Made by a program: the position numbers and the translations under genes. DNA of 64,000 bases from Methanococcoides methylutens (GTDB lineage Archaea; Halobacteriota; Methanosarcinia; Methanosarcinales; Methanosarcinaceae): assembly GCF_000765475.1 (NCBI RefSeq), contig NZ_JRHO01000009.1, positions 124,001 through 188,000 of the forward strand. Reading direction: 5' to 3'. The first letter of the stretch is position 1. Each line of letters begins with the position of its first letter. Below are positions 25,174 through 35,447 of this stretch, piece by piece. The notes beneath the pieces were generated by a model. That model did no database searches, was not told the origin of the DNA, and worked only from the letters and a program-made list of their open reading frames with translations.

Positions 25174-27213
25174 TATGCCGTTTCCGGCATTGGTTCCTTT
25201 CTCAGGTTGCAGCAGGATAGCCTTTCCATCCTCATCTGTCCCTGCAAGTATCATGCCGTTGGACTCCACGCCGCAAAGCTTTGCAGGTGCGAGGTTTGTA
25301 AGTACAAGAACCTGCTTGCCGGGTAATTCTTCCGGTGAGTGTGATTCCTTGATGCCGGCGACGATCTGGCGTGTTTCTTCCTCGCCAAGGTCGACCTGCA
25401 GTTTAAGCAGTTTCTTGGATTTCTTAATCTCTTCAGCAGAAATGATGGTTCCTATTCTCAGGTCAAGCTTTGAAAAGTCGTCGAATGTGATCAGTTCTTT
25501 CATCTCCTTTGGTTCTTCTTTTTCTTCCTTGCCACTTTCTTTTGCAATGGCTTCCTTAACTCTTGCAGATGCGATTGCCTCCATCTGCTCGGTCTTTTCA
25601 TCCTCTATCTTCTCAAAGAGGATGGATGGTTTTTCAAGCGGGGTACCAGCCTTAACAAGTTCTGTGGCTTCAGCATATCCTGCGGCATGCACATCTGTTG
25701 TCATTCCGACCTGCTTCCATGCATCTTCCATTTTGCCTGGTAGGATCGGCTCAAAGAGCAGGCACAGTGCCTTTCCAAGCTGTATGCAGTTTGCAACAAC
25801 TTCACCGCATGCTTCCTTGTTCTCTTTGATGAGCTTCCATGGTTCGTTGGCCTGGAAATAGCTGTTTCCATATGATGCCAGTGCCATTACGGTGTCGGCA
25901 TATTTCTTGAACTCATAGTTCTCCATTGCCTCATTTGCAGCTTCAATGGTTGAATTGATCTCATCCAGGGTCTCCTGTTTTATCTCGCCTGTAGGGATCT
26001 CCTTGAAGTTCTTATGGGTGAACAGGAGTGTCCTGTACAGGAAGTTTCCGAAAACACCTACAAGTTCAGTATTGATCTTGTCCTGGAAGACTTCCCATGA
26101 GAAGTTCAGTTCCTTGGTGTGGGATGTGTAGCTTGCGAGGTAGTAACGGAGCAGGTCAGGGTGGAATCCGTGGTCAAGATAGTCTTCTCCGACCCATACG
26201 ACGTATCCGCGGCTCTTTGAGAACGTCTTGTCCTCTATCTTCACCATTCCTGATGCAACAACTGCCCAGGGCTGGGTGTATCCGGCTCCCTTGAGCATAG
26301 CAGGCCAGAAGATGCAGTGGTGGTATATGATATCTCCGCCGATGAAGTGGACGATACGGGAATCTTCTTTCCAGAACTTCTCCCAGCTCTCATTATTTGC
26401 TTCTGCCCATTCCTCGGTGAATGCGATGTATCCGATAGGTGCATCCACCCATACATAGACCACAAGATCATCATGTCCCGGGAAACGCACTCCCCATTCA
26501 AGGTTTCTTGTGATACACCAGTCGGTTAGTTCCTGTTTTACCCATCCAAGGGCATAGTTCCTTGCATTGAGGGTTCCGCCGAGCTTTTCAAGGTGCTCTA
26601 TAAGGAAATCCTTAAACTGGGACAGTTTGAAGAAAAAGTGCTCCTGACTCCTGTACTCAGCAGGTCCGTTGCATGTGGTGCATGTAGGGTTCTCGAGTTC
26701 TCCCGGTTCAAGATGTTTTCCGCATCCCTGGTCACACTCATCTCCCCTTGCCTCTTCCTTGCAGTGTGGGCATGTTCCTTTCACATACCTGTCAGGCAGG
26801 AAGCGGTCACATGAAGGACAATATGCGATCTCGATGGTCTTTGGGAAAACATAATCGTTTTCGATAAGCTTGTTGACAATGTCAGTGGTGCGGTCGTGAT
26901 TTGTTTGATCATCTGTCGTGCCGAATGCATCGAACATCACGCCCATTTCCTTGAAAGTTTCATCGAAATGCTTGTGGTATATCTTTATCAGTTCTTTAGG
27001 TGTGGTGTTCAACTCTTCCGCGTTGAAGACGATGGGTGTTCCATGCGTATCGGAACCACACACAAAAGTGACCTCCTGTCCTGTCTTTCGGAGGGATCTT
27101 GTGAATATATCCGCTGGGATATATGTACGCAAATGGCCGACGTGTGCCTTTCCATTTGCATATGGCAGCCCACATGTTACGAGGACTGGTTCATTGGATG
27201 GGAATTTGGACAT
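25168..27213 (-). CDS. metG: Methionyl-tRNA synthetase with C-terminal tRNA-binding domain
   Basis: The 681-residue enzyme charges tRNA-Met. The HIGH motif is HVGH in [17 protein letters not shown]. The zinc knuckles have [15 protein letters not shown] and CTTCNGPA, and the KMSKS loop reads KTFSKSRG. After a charged Lys/Glu linker near residues 545-575 there is an OB-fold tRNA-binding (EMAP/Trbp) domain ([18 protein letters not shown]), as in many bacterial and methanogen MetG proteins. It is divergent from sppA across a 130-base AT-rich promoter region. Confidence 0.97.
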   Translation of the reverse strand: MSKFPSNEPVLVTCGLPYANGKAHVGHLRTYIPADIFTRSLRKTGQEVTFVCGSDTHGTPIVFNAEELNTTPKELIKIYHKHFDETFKEMGVMFDAFGTTDDQTNHDRTTDIVNKLIENDYVFPKTIEIAYCPSCDRFLPDRYVKGTCPHCKEEARGDECDQGCGKHLEPGELENPTCTTCNGPAEYRSQEHFFFKLSQFKDFLIEHLEKLGGTLNARNYALGWVKQELTDWCITRNLEWGVRFPGHDDLVVYVWVDAPIGYIAFTEEWAEANNESWEKFWKEDSRIVHFIGGDIIYHHCIFWPAMLKGAGYTQPWAVVASGMVKIEDKTFSKSRGYVVWVGEDYLDHGFHPDLLRYYLASYTSHTKELNFSWEVFQDKINTELVGVFGNFLYRTLLFTHKNFKEIPTGEIKQETLDEINSTIEAANEAMENYEFKKYADTVMALASYGNSYFQANEPWKLIKENKEACGEVVANCIQLGKALCLLFEPILPGKMEDAWKQVGMTTDVHAAGYAEATELVKAGTPLEKPSILFEKIEDEKTEQMEAIASARVKEAIAKESGKEEKEEPKEMKELITFDDFSKLDLRIGTIISAEEIKKSKKLLKLQVDLGEEETRQIVAGIKESHSPEELPGKQVLVLTNLAPAKLCGVESNGMILAGTDEDGKAILLQPEKGTNAGNGIM

Positions 27214-27343
27214 CTTTTATCTCCATTATCATTAGTTTCCTTTTGCATGGTCTACAATAATAAAATATATTTCGCTTATATTATCAACAAGAGAAGCTTT
27301 TTGAATGTTCAGGTCAATCTATAATATATATCAGAGGTATTGG

Positions 27344-28570
27344 ATGACCAATAGTGAAGAACCTTTTAATTTAAAAGATGATAATGAAGACCTTCTGGAT
27401 GAAGTCCTGGAAGAATCCACTGAGGAGGTGCCGGATCTGGGGGCATTTGAGATGACTCCGGAACCTGACTATACTGAGATCCTGGATAATGCTCATGAGG
27501 ACGGTGTTATGACGGATAGGGTTGTCGTACCTTCAGTTGAGTCGCCGGAAGAAGATATCGTAGCATATAACCCTCCTGTGGAGGTTAAAGAAGAGAGGAC
27601 AACAATACCTCCAAAGGAAGCAAAAGAGAAACCGATCAGTCCACCGGCTCCAAAAAAGAGCCATAAATGGCAATATCTTGCATTGTTTGCCGCATTGCTG
27701 CTTGTGATCGGTGGAAGTTTTGCAGTTATTTACCTGTCCTTTGGTGGCGAGATCTATACTTCTGATGACAGGGTTGCAGTGATCTATGTCCAGGGGACCA
27801 TGCTTACAGGCAACCTCCCTTCAGGCTTTGGATATGCGACATCTGAGGATGTTTGTAACAGCCTTCGTGAAGCTGCAGCCGATGATAGTGTTAAGGCCAT
27901 TGTCCTCAGGGTGAACAGCGGAGGCGGATCGCCGGCATCTGCGGAGGAGATCGTCACCGAAATAGAGAAAGTGCAGGCTCGGGGTATTCCTGTTGTTGTT
28001 TCCATGGGGGATACGGCTGCAAGTGCAGCTTATTATATTTCCGCGCCAGCAGATCTTATACTGGCAAACCCTTCAACGGTAACCGGGAGCATAGGTGTGA
28101 TCGGCGTTTACACGAACCGGTCGGAATATTACGATAATGAAGGAATAGATTTCTATGTCTCAAAATCCGGTGAGTTCAAGGACATGGGTGGCGACTGGAG
28201 AGGTCTGACCTCCGAGGAGAAGGAGTATGCCGATACGGTCGTCCTTAAGGTCTATGACCTGTTCATTACAAGTGTTGCAGAGCACCGTAACATGACGAAG
28301 AGCGAGGTTAAGGATATTGCCGATGGTCGTGTCTACATCGCCACGGATGCAAAGGAGATAGGACTGATCGATGACTTTGGCAATCTGTATGATGCTATTG
28401 ATGCAGCTGCTGAACTTGGCGGGATCGAAGGTGAACCTGCCGTCTATTATATTAACAGGCCATCCCTCTCGAGCATACTTTTCGGCTCAGAGGAAACCTT
28501 TTCAGCAAATACTGTGGAGCAACTGGCAAGTTATTATGAGGAAAGTCCGGTTGGAATGATCGTCGAGTGA
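27344..28570 (+). CDS. sppA: Signal peptide peptidase SppA (S49), membrane anchored
   Basis: From ATG 27344 (AGAGGT upstream) the protein has 408 residues. It has a long acidic N-terminal region of about 105 residues, one membrane helix at about 110-133, and an S49 protease domain. The catalytic Ser227 is in SMGDTAASAAYYIS and the Lys279 in SKSGEFKDMGG, the Ser-Lys dyad of SppA. It degrades remnant signal peptides in or at the membrane. The acidic cytoplasmic extension is longer than in typical bacterial SppA and is Pro/Lys-rich near the membrane. It is divergently transcribed from metG. Confidence 0.9.
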   Translation: MTNSEEPFNLKDDNEDLLDEVLEESTEEVPDLGAFEMTPEPDYTEILDNAHEDGVMTDRVVVPSVESPEEDIVAYNPPVEVKEERTTIPPKEAKEKPISPPAPKKSHKWQYLALFAALLLVIGGSFAVIYLSFGGEIYTSDDRVAVIYVQGTMLTGNLPSGFGYATSEDVCNSLREAAADDSVKAIVLRVNSGGGSPASAEEIVTEIEKVQARGIPVVVSMGDTAASAAYYISAPADLILANPSTVTGSIGVIGVYTNRSEYYDNEGIDFYVSKSGEFKDMGGDWRGLTSEEKEYADTVVLKVYDLFITSVAEHRNMTKSEVKDIADGRVYIATDAKEIGLIDDFGNLYDAIDAAAELGGIEGEPAVYYINRPSLSSILFGSEETFSANTVEQLASYYEESPVGMIVE

Positions 28571-28669
28571 TTGGCGGTCAATTTTCTTTTAGTCGTTATC
28601 TATGGATATGCAAAAAAAGAAGTGGTCGCCTTATCGATCACTCAGTTTTTTATTTTGATTGATAATGCA

Positions 28670-29596
28670 TCATCCAATATTGGTGAGTTCCCATCCGAGA
28701 TGCTCTTTGATGATGGTGTAAGCCATCTGTGGGGGAAATGCTCCTACTTCTGTTATTATTATGTCAATATATTCGGCAGGTGTTATGTCGAATGCAGGGT
28801 TTTTGACCTTCACATTTGGCATTTCTGCAAGGATTTCCTGATCAATGACCTCATCTGCAGACCTTTCTTCGATATCGATCATGTCGCCAAGTATCGTGTT
28901 CGGACTGAACTTGAAAGTTTCAGCAACGCTAAGGACATTCTTTCTTGCTTCGTGTGCGGCATGTGCCAGCTGTGATGTTCCTACTTTGTTTACAAGGGCA
29001 CCATTAACGGTTATTGCATCAGCACCAACTATTACGGTGTCTACCTCCTTCATGGAATATCTGACCGCAGAATCCACTATCAATGTTGTGGGGATGCCGT
29101 AATCGTTCAGTTCCCTTATGGTAAGCAATCCTTGCCTTCTCGGGCGTGACTCGGTTGCAATGACCGAGATGTCCTTGCCCTGCTTGAAGGCTGTGGATAT
29201 AACAGAAAGTGCTGCATGGGAATTGCAGTGTGTCATTATGACGTCTCCGTCCTTTATCCTTTTAGCACCGATCTTCCCCATCTTTTCAAGAGCTTCTCCT
29301 GCCTGTTTGAGGAATATGTCTGCGTTGTGAATTATCTCTTCACGTGCTCCGGGTACATCATCGGAAACGTGACGTTTTGTGATCTGCACCGCATTTGGAA
29401 GGGATACGGCAGTCGGACGTGTCTGGATAAGGATATTTGCTGCCTCATCCACTTTTTTGTTGAAATCCTTTATGTTGGTTACTTTGAGGTTCAGTACGTA
29501 ATCACGAAGTGCAGCAGAGGCAGCTTCGGCGATCCTTCCTGCTCCACGTATCTCCATTGTCCTTATTTTTTCTGCGGTGTCAAGTAATTGCTGCAT
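28670..29596 (-). CDS. Ribose-1,5-bisphosphate isomerase (eIF2B-alpha-like)
   Basis: ATG 29596 gives 308 residues (MQQLLDTAEKIRTMEIRGAG); the frame extends to 29638 but a TATA box (ATATATAAATG) about 25-33 bases upstream of 29596 argues against that. The proposed catalytic Cys124 (MTHCNSHAALSV) and Asp193 (VGADAITVNG) of archaeal R15P isomerase are both present, which separates it from translation factor eIF2B. It converts ribose-1,5-bisphosphate to ribulose-1,5-bisphosphate between AMP phosphorylase and type III RuBisCO in nucleotide salvage. The partners are not in this window. Confidence 0.85.
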   Translation of the reverse strand: MQQLLDTAEKIRTMEIRGAGRIAEAASAALRDYVLNLKVTNIKDFNKKVDEAANILIQTRPTAVSLPNAVQITKRHVSDDVPGAREEIIHNADIFLKQAGEALEKMGKIGAKRIKDGDVIMTHCNSHAALSVISTAFKQGKDISVIATESRPRRQGLLTIRELNDYGIPTTLIVDSAVRYSMKEVDTVIVGADAITVNGALVNKVGTSQLAHAAHEARKNVLSVAETFKFSPNTILGDMIDIEERSADEVIDQEILAEMPNVKVKNPAFDITPAEYIDIIITEVGAFPPQMAYTIIKEHLGWELTNIG

Positions 29597-29678
29597 AAAG
29601 ATACATTGGGAGTTAATGCATTTATATATTGATGTCAAATCCGCCTCACTTATATCAAATCAGGATAAATTAGCCACC

Positions 29679-31043
29679 ATGAACGCAATGGTCTCAATGA
29701 ATCCTGCAAATGGGAAGGTCAATGGTGGGTTTGAATTCCATACTCCTGAAGAGGTAGATTCGATACTGAAAAGGTCCGCTGAAACGTTCCTTGAATGGAG
29801 TGCACTTGCTGCTGCAGAGAGGGCAGTCTATCTTGAGGAAGTCGCTGTTATGCTTCGAAAGGAGAAACAGGACCTTGCAGAGACCATTACAAAAGAAATG
29901 GGCAAGCCCATAAAACAGTCGCTTCCTGAGGTTGAGAAATGTGCAAGCATGTTCGACTATTTTGCCTCCAATATTGAGTCACTTCTTGAGCCTGACGTTG
30001 TGGATGACGACCCCTCAACTTTCATTTCATTCGAGCCCATGGGGGCGATACTTGCTATCAAACCCTGGAATTTCCCTCTCTGGCAGGTGCTGAGTGCTGC
30101 TTCCCATGTACTTGCAGGTGGAAATACCATGGTTTTGAAGCATTCCAGCTATGTTCCGATATGTGCTCTTAAGATCGAGGAGATATTTGAGAAGGCAGGG
30201 GTTCCAAAAGGTGTGTTCCAGACGCTTCTTGTAGACGGGCCCACGGCTTCCTCATTGATATCAAGGCCGGAAATTGCCGCGGTGTCATTTACGGGTGGTC
30301 TTCCTTCAGGTCAGAAAGTGGCTGAAACGGCGGGCAGGAACATGAAGAAATGTGTTCTTGAGCTCGGGGGCAGTGATCCTTTCATCGTATTGGAGGATGC
30401 CGATATTGAAATGGCTGCAAAAGTCGCCGTTTCAGGTCGTTTTATCAATACCGGCCAGACCTGCATTTCATCCAAACGCTTCATTGTGACTGAATCGATT
30501 GCAGATGAGTTCACAGCTCTCTTTGTGGAAAAGACCCGCGCACTTAAACTGGGTGATCCGATGGACCCTGAAACAGACCTTGGTCCGCTGGTGCGTGAAG
30601 ATCAGATAGGACTGCTTGATGCACAGGTGAATGAAGCAGTTTCAATGGGTGCTAAAGTGGAACTTGGGGGTGGTAGTATGGATGGTGAAGGTTACTATTT
30701 CTCACCTGTTGTCCTCTCTAATGTGACGCCTGATATGGAGGTCATGAAAAATGAGACATTTGGTCCGATAGCTCCTATCATTGCAGTTAAAGATGAGGTG
30801 GAGGCCATGAGAATTGCCAATGCGACTGAGTTCGGCCTGGGTGCCAGTATCTGGAGCGGGGATGAGGTAAAGGCCTCTTCACTTGCATGCCAGGTCCAGG
30901 CGGGTGTCGTTGGTGTGAATTGCTTTTTCAGGCCCGAGGCAAATTTACCATTTGGCGGCGTGAAGAAGAGTGGAATTGGAAGGGAGCTTTCAAGGTTCGG
31001 CTTCTATGAGTTCATGAACATCAAGTCCACAAAAGTGTATTGA
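29679..31043 (+). CDS. NAD(P)-dependent aldehyde dehydrogenase (succinate-semialdehyde type)
   Basis: ATG 29679 gives 454 residues, the usual length of GabD1-like enzymes. Motifs are AIKPWNFPLWQVLSAASHVL, the Glu in VLELGGSDPFIVLED, the catalytic Cys in FINTGQTCISSKRFIV and the terminal LPFGGVKKSGIGRELSRFG. It oxidises an aldehyde, probably a small semialdehyde or lactaldehyde, but the substrate is not certain from sequence. It shares an 82-base control region with the divergent isomerase gene; TTTATATATTG near 29620 can serve both. Confidence 0.9.
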   Translation: MNAMVSMNPANGKVNGGFEFHTPEEVDSILKRSAETFLEWSALAAAERAVYLEEVAVMLRKEKQDLAETITKEMGKPIKQSLPEVEKCASMFDYFASNIESLLEPDVVDDDPSTFISFEPMGAILAIKPWNFPLWQVLSAASHVLAGGNTMVLKHSSYVPICALKIEEIFEKAGVPKGVFQTLLVDGPTASSLISRPEIAAVSFTGGLPSGQKVAETAGRNMKKCVLELGGSDPFIVLEDADIEMAAKVAVSGRFINTGQTCISSKRFIVTESIADEFTALFVEKTRALKLGDPMDPETDLGPLVREDQIGLLDAQVNEAVSMGAKVELGGGSMDGEGYYFSPVVLSNVTPDMEVMKNETFGPIAPIIAVKDEVEAMRIANATEFGLGASIWSGDEVKASSLACQVQAGVVGVNCFFRPEANLPFGGVKKSGIGRELSRFGFYEFMNIKSTKVY

Positions 31044-31102
31044 TGAGTTGTGATTAATGAGATCTTACAAGGCGTGGTCCATTACAAGCGGTGATCCTTC
31101 CA

Positions 31103-31897
31103 ATGACTTCCTTTGAGCATCTCGATGACTTTCCTGAAGACATACGTCATCTTATTCCCAAACGTTTTGATATTGTCGGGGATGTTGCAGTTGTATCGAT
31201 ACCTCCTGAATTGTATGGTCATAAATTCTCTGTTGCAGAGTATGTAGCTTCAAGGAGGGGCAATATCCGTGGTGTCCTTAACAAGGTGACAAAGCTGGAA
31301 GGTGACCATCGGGTTGCAGGTTTCGAACTTTTACTTGGGGATAGCTCGTTAACAACTCATGCGGAGTTTGGGATGAGGTATAAGATGGACCTGAAGGATG
31401 TTTTTTTCAATGGTAGGCTTGCATTTGAAAGAAAGCGTGTATCCTCCCAGGTTCAAAAGGGGGAGGATGTACTGGTTCCTTTCTGCGGGGTCGGGCCGTT
31501 TGCAATACCTGCTGCAGCAAAGGGTGCAAATGTCATTGCTCTTGAGAAGAATCCGGCAGCTTGTAAATGGCTGGCTGAGAACATCAGATTAAATCATGTA
31601 GGGGATAACATCAGTTATCTCCTTGCAGATGCATCATTTATTGGGAATATACTGAATGCAAAGTTTGACAGGGTAATAATTCCAACTCCCTATGGCATGG
31701 ACAATTTCCTTGAGGATGTAATTCCACTTGTAAGGTGTGGTGGATATTTACACTTCTATACGTTCAAGACTCGAGAGGAGATCGAAGATCTGATCGGGAA
31801 ATATTCTGATATAGGTCTTGATGTGATCGGTTACCGACGTTGCGGGAATGTTGCTCCGGGGGTTAGCAGGTGGGTATTCGATATGGTAAAGGTATGA
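31103..31897 (+). CDS. Trm5/TYW2-family tRNA methyltransferase-like protein
   Basis: ATG 31103 follows GGTGATCC, giving 264 residues. The N-terminal Trm5-like part (FDIVGDVAVVSIPPELYGHK) and the signature KDVFFNGRLAFERKRVS belong to the Met-10+/Trm5 family. SAM is bound by VLVPFCGVGPFAIPAAAKGA and the acidic ALEKNP. The usual NxP catalytic segment reads RVIIPTPYGMDNFLED. Trm5 makes m1G37; TYW2 transfers the aminocarboxypropyl group in wybutosine synthesis. The short length fits TYW2-like members better, but I cannot decide between the two. Confidence 0.78.
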   Translation: MTSFEHLDDFPEDIRHLIPKRFDIVGDVAVVSIPPELYGHKFSVAEYVASRRGNIRGVLNKVTKLEGDHRVAGFELLLGDSSLTTHAEFGMRYKMDLKDVFFNGRLAFERKRVSSQVQKGEDVLVPFCGVGPFAIPAAAKGANVIALEKNPAACKWLAENIRLNHVGDNISYLLADASFIGNILNAKFDRVIIPTPYGMDNFLEDVIPLVRCGGYLHFYTFKTREEIEDLIGKYSDIGLDVIGYRRCGNVAPGVSRWVFDMVKV

Positions 31898-31993
31898 TCC
31901 TTGTTTCAATCGTTATCTGCGGTAAATGTTATTAGTTGTGCTGTTCTAGTTTCTGCAAACAAAAACGCTGAAGGACGCAAGTATGGTGTATGT

Positions 31994-32359
31994 ATGACAG
32001 AGGTCACGAAAGTATTGTTGCTGCTCAAGAATATGGTCTATGAAAGTACCAGCCCCATGGAGACCCTTAGGTTTGCGAATTACTATCGCAAAAAAGGTCT
32101 TGATGTGATGGTCATCCTGTTCGGTCCCATGGGAGTCATTCTTGGAAAGGCTGACAAATGTGGGTCCCCTGCCTACGATGAAAAGATCCGGGAATGCATG
32201 GAAATAGGTGTGCAATTCAAGTGCTGTAAACTTGGAGCATCGATCATAGGACTGAAAGGAGAGGAACTTATCCCTGGTATTGAGCTCATCGAGTCGCAAG
32301 AGATAGCCGAGATGTTCCTGGAATACTGCGAGGAAGGGCAATTGATCATTACTTTATGA
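31994..32359 (+). CDS. DsrE-family protein
   Basis: The likely ATG at 31994 gives 121 residues. VTKVLLLLKNMVYESTSPME and then ANYYRKKGLDVMVILFGP show the DsrE/TusD-like alpha/beta fold. Cysteines at KCGSPAY, RECMEIG and FKCCKLGAS include a position used for sulfur transfer in DsrE-type proteins, and the terminal EGQLIITL is typical. A role in sulfur relay, for example toward tRNA thiolation, is possible but unproven. It follows the tRNA methyltransferase-like gene with a 96-base gap. Confidence 0.75.
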   Translation: MTEVTKVLLLLKNMVYESTSPMETLRFANYYRKKGLDVMVILFGPMGVILGKADKCGSPAYDEKIRECMEIGVQFKCCKLGASIIGLKGEELIPGIELIESQEIAEMFLEYCEEGQLIITL

Positions 32360-32456
32360 GTCATATCTGAAATTTTGGACATTTTCCCCGTCGATGTCAT
32401 GAATTTGTCTATTTATGGCTTCCACATCAACCTGTCTATATATTTTCAACAGCCAC

Positions 32457-32499
32457 AATAGTTCCAATCGGAAAGGATATATTATAATTTGGAACTATT
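32457..32499. promoter_or_regulatory. Perfect inverted repeat flanking a TATA-like element
   Basis: AATAGTTCCAA (32457-32467) and TTGGAACTATT (32489-32499) are exact reverse complements, 21 bases apart and 32 bases centre to centre. Between them lies GATATATTATAAT, a TATA box. The arrangement would let a dimeric or tetrameric protein block TFB/TBP binding. A second TATA-like element (ACATATATTAA near 32552-32562) is better placed for dtdA. Confidence 0.55.
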
Positions 32500-32600
32500 T
32501 CATATGTTCTTGGTTTGGTTCGTATTTTGGTCGATTCGAACAAAACTGAGAATACATATATTAATTTTGAGTATCAAGCCTGGGTCGGAGTCCTATAACT

Positions 32601-34037
32601 ATGCAGACAACTAGCGATAAGGAAAGTTCTACAAACATAATAATTATTTGTTCCACTGTTGATATGGCAGGACAGAACATAAAGGATCACTTACTAAGGC
32701 TCAGGGAATGGAAGCCTCTGGAGATTTCCTCTGCTATGGTCGAAGATGTTGCTGAGGTCTATGAGAGTGGCAATTTCCGGATCGTTGAAGTCAAGGAGCA
32801 TCATATCTATCAGGATGGTATCGATGAGAAATTAAAGAAAGCAGGTCTGCCATGTGATCTTATTATCTTTGCTTCCAAGCACAGGAGTGCGGATGGGCGA
32901 CGGCTGCTTACTTCTCATTTTACGGGAAACCCTGGATCTGCTGATTTTGGTGGAAATCCGGGTGAGCTGGCAAAAGCAGCTCCATTTGCTTTACGTTCTA
33001 TTCTTCTGTCAATGTCTGAAATGGTTGGTGATATTGGCTATGACGTTTCTATGGAGTCAACACATCATGGTCCTTCAGATCTGAACGTTCCTTCGGTTTA
33101 TGCGGAGATCGGAAGTTCTGAATTAGAATGGGTCGATACTGCTGTTGGTGATATCGTTGCTCGTGCTATCCTTGCTGTGGAGCAGGTAAAATGTCCTGTT
33201 GCAATTGGTTTTGGGGGTGGGCATTATGCTGCAAGGCAAACTAACCTTATTTTTAGTTCTGATGTGACATTCGGGCACAATTTCCCGAATTACCAGTTAC
33301 AGTATGTTGATGAGGGTATGTTCCGGCAGGCAGTTGAGAGGTCAGGTGCCGATCTGGTATACTGTGACAGGAAATCGATGTCATCGGGGGACCGGAAGAA
33401 GGTAAGCGATCTGGCGGCTTCCTTTGGTCTTGAGCTGCTACGGGAGAGTGACATCAAAGAGATGAGGGGTGTCCATTGGGATGATCTCAGAATCTTCCTG
33501 CATAAGGTGAGGGAGCATGATCCATTGGGTCGGGTTAAGTTCTCCGAAGGTATTCGAAAAAGGTTGGGTGAGGCAGATCTGGCTGACTCAGGTAAAGATG
33601 GCAGATCTGTCATAACTATAAGGGTGGACCCTGAACTTATCAAGCTGGCCAAATCAGTGGATATTACAGCTTTGAAGAACGTACTTCAGAACTCAAATAT
33701 TGTGTATTTTGAATTGGAGGATGCAACTGTTTCAAATGTGTTCTTTACTTTCTGGAAGCAGGATGCAGAGGACTTCCTTGCCTTTTTGGTAAACGAATGC
33801 ATTAAAATACTAAAAGAACGTTATGATACTGAATACGTTTTCGATGAAAACGTGTTGCATATAACGGATGATAGGTTCAACCCAGATCTCGCACGAAAAA
33901 TGGGAGTTCCTCCGGGCCCCATGTTTGGGAAACTGGCCAATGGTGGGTCGGTTACAATAGATGGAAGGGTTATCGGGCCAGAAATGGTACGCGAAAGGAC
34001 AAAAAAAAGTGTTGTGTTGAATAACGCAATCTTTTGA
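32601..34037 (+). CDS. dtdA: D-aminoacyl-tRNA deacylase DtdA (DTD2) with long C-terminal extension
   Basis: The 478-residue protein has an N-terminal DTD2 domain to about residue 280 (STHHGPSDLNVPSVYAEIGS and AIGFGGGHYAARQTN). It removes D-amino acids from mischarged tRNA and, in plants and archaea, aldehyde adducts. Many archaeal DTD2 proteins end soon after this. Here about 180 residues follow, ending in GVPPGPMFGKLANGGSVTID at 435 onward, then GRVIGPEMV. That strongly recalls the C-terminal signature of tRNase Z. The extension may contact the tRNA acceptor end. The ATG follows CCTATAACT with no ribosome site, so the leader is probably short. Confidence 0.88.
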   Translation: MQTTSDKESSTNIIIICSTVDMAGQNIKDHLLRLREWKPLEISSAMVEDVAEVYESGNFRIVEVKEHHIYQDGIDEKLKKAGLPCDLIIFASKHRSADGRRLLTSHFTGNPGSADFGGNPGELAKAAPFALRSILLSMSEMVGDIGYDVSMESTHHGPSDLNVPSVYAEIGSSELEWVDTAVGDIVARAILAVEQVKCPVAIGFGGGHYAARQTNLIFSSDVTFGHNFPNYQLQYVDEGMFRQAVERSGADLVYCDRKSMSSGDRKKVSDLAASFGLELLRESDIKEMRGVHWDDLRIFLHKVREHDPLGRVKFSEGIRKRLGEADLADSGKDGRSVITIRVDPELIKLAKSVDITALKNVLQNSNIVYFELEDATVSNVFFTFWKQDAEDFLAFLVNECIKILKERYDTEYVFDENVLHITDDRFNPDLARKMGVPPGPMFGKLANGGSVTIDGRVIGPEMVRERTKKSVVLNNAIF

Positions 34038-34143
34038 ATAAAAGATGGTAAAGTATAATACAAATATCTATCATGTGTATGGTATTAGTATTGTATAATT
34101 CCAATAATACATTTGATCATTTTGCTATAGTGGAGAATATGTT

Positions 34144-35247
34144 ATGAAATCCATAGTAGAAGAGGCATTGGCACGATCTGTAGAAGAGAAACAAATTCGT
34201 TCCAGCGTCCCGGAACAGAATGACATAAATGCGGAACTCGAAGCGATGCTTAGAGATCTGCAGACGAACATCAAGGTCATTGGTTGCGGCGGCGGCGGTT
34301 CAAACAGTGCTCAGCGCATGGCGCAGGAAGGCATCAAGGGCGCAGAACTTGTTGCAATAAACACGGATGCACAACATCTTTTGAATGTTTCTACCGAGAG
34401 CAAGATCCTTATCGGCAAGAAAAAGACAAGAGGTCTTGGTGCTGGTAGTCTGCCGCAGATCGGCGAAGATGCTGCTCTTGAAAGCATTGATGAGGTGCGT
34501 GGGATCGTAGATGGCACTGATATGGTGTTCATTACTGCAGGGCTTGGCGGTGGTACCGGTACAGGTTCCGCTCCGGTTGTTGCCGAGGCTGCACGTGATA
34601 CAGGTGCTTTGACAATTGCCGTGGTAACTCTTCCATTCGCTGTCGAAGGTCAGGTAAGGCGCACAAACGCCGAGGCAGGACTTGAAAGGCTCAGGGATGT
34701 TGCAGACACTGTTATCGTAGTTCCTAATGACAAGCTTCTTGAGGTTGTCCCAAGATTACCATTACAGGCTGCTTTTAAGGTCTCTGATGAGGTTTTGATG
34801 AGAGCTGTGAAAGGTATTACAGAGCTTATTACAAAACCTGGTCTTGTAAACCTCGACTTTGCTGATGTAAGGACCGTCATGCAGAACGGTGGCGTAGCAA
34901 TGATAGGTCTTGGTGAGGCTGACGGTGAGAACAAGGCTGTGGAATCTGTCCAGAAAGCATTGAGAAGTCCTCTTCTTGATGTGGATATTTCCGGTGCTAC
35001 TTCCGCTCTTGTGAATGTTGTAGGTGGTCCGGATATGACCATTGCAGAAGCAGAGAGCGTTGTACAGGAAGTCTACAGCAGGATCGATCCAAATGCAAGG
35101 TTGATCTGGGGAGCACAGGTGGACCCTGAGCTTGAGCACTCTGTCCGCACGATGCTTGTTGTAACAGGTGTGAAATCTCCACAGATCTATGGAAGTGGAA
35201 GTTCCCAGAACGTTACTCGAAAATATGGCATTGATTTCGTAAAATGA
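34144..35247 (+). CDS. ftsZ: Cell division protein FtsZ
   Basis: The 367-residue tubulin-like GTPase has [18 protein letters not shown] at the nucleotide pocket, the signature [18 protein letters not shown] and the T7 synergy loop [13 protein letters not shown] that completes hydrolysis in the next subunit. It forms the division ring. A 38-residue N-terminal extension rich in charges precedes the core. Its place just before secE-spt5 and the stalk ribosomal genes is the classic euryarchaeal position for FtsZ1. A hairpin lies right after the stop, so it is probably a separate transcription unit. Confidence 0.96.
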   Translation: MKSIVEEALARSVEEKQIRSSVPEQNDINAELEAMLRDLQTNIKVIGCGGGGSNSAQRMAQEGIKGAELVAINTDAQHLLNVSTESKILIGKKKTRGLGAGSLPQIGEDAALESIDEVRGIVDGTDMVFITAGLGGGTGTGSAPVVAEAARDTGALTIAVVTLPFAVEGQVRRTNAEAGLERLRDVADTVIVVPNDKLLEVVPRLPLQAAFKVSDEVLMRAVKGITELITKPGLVNLDFADVRTVMQNGGVAMIGLGEADGENKAVESVQKALRSPLLDVDISGATSALVNVVGGPDMTIAEAESVVQEVYSRIDPNARLIWGAQVDPELEHSVRTMLVVTGVKSPQIYGSGSSQNVTRKYGIDFVK

Positions 35248-35248
35248 A

Positions 35249-35272
35249 AAGGAGTTATCTCCTTCTCTTTCT
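35249..35272 (+). terminator. Terminator after ftsZ
   Basis: AAGGAG (35249-35254) pairs with CTCCTT (35259-35264) around TTAT, followed by CTCTTTCT. It separates ftsZ from the secE-spt5 unit, whose own TATA box (TTTTATATAG) lies near 35313-35322. Confidence 0.55.
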
Positions 35273-35447
35273 AATTTGAACCAAATTGTTTTTGTGGGGT
35301 TCAATCGAAAGGTATTTTATATAGTACGTTATTTAAACGCCCCTAGAATTTATAGTCTGATCGAGGTGTTGGTACTCTTAATTTGGTCAACCCCGGTCAA
35401 TCATATGTAATATACTGAAACTGGTTGTGAGAAGTTTGGCAGGTAAT

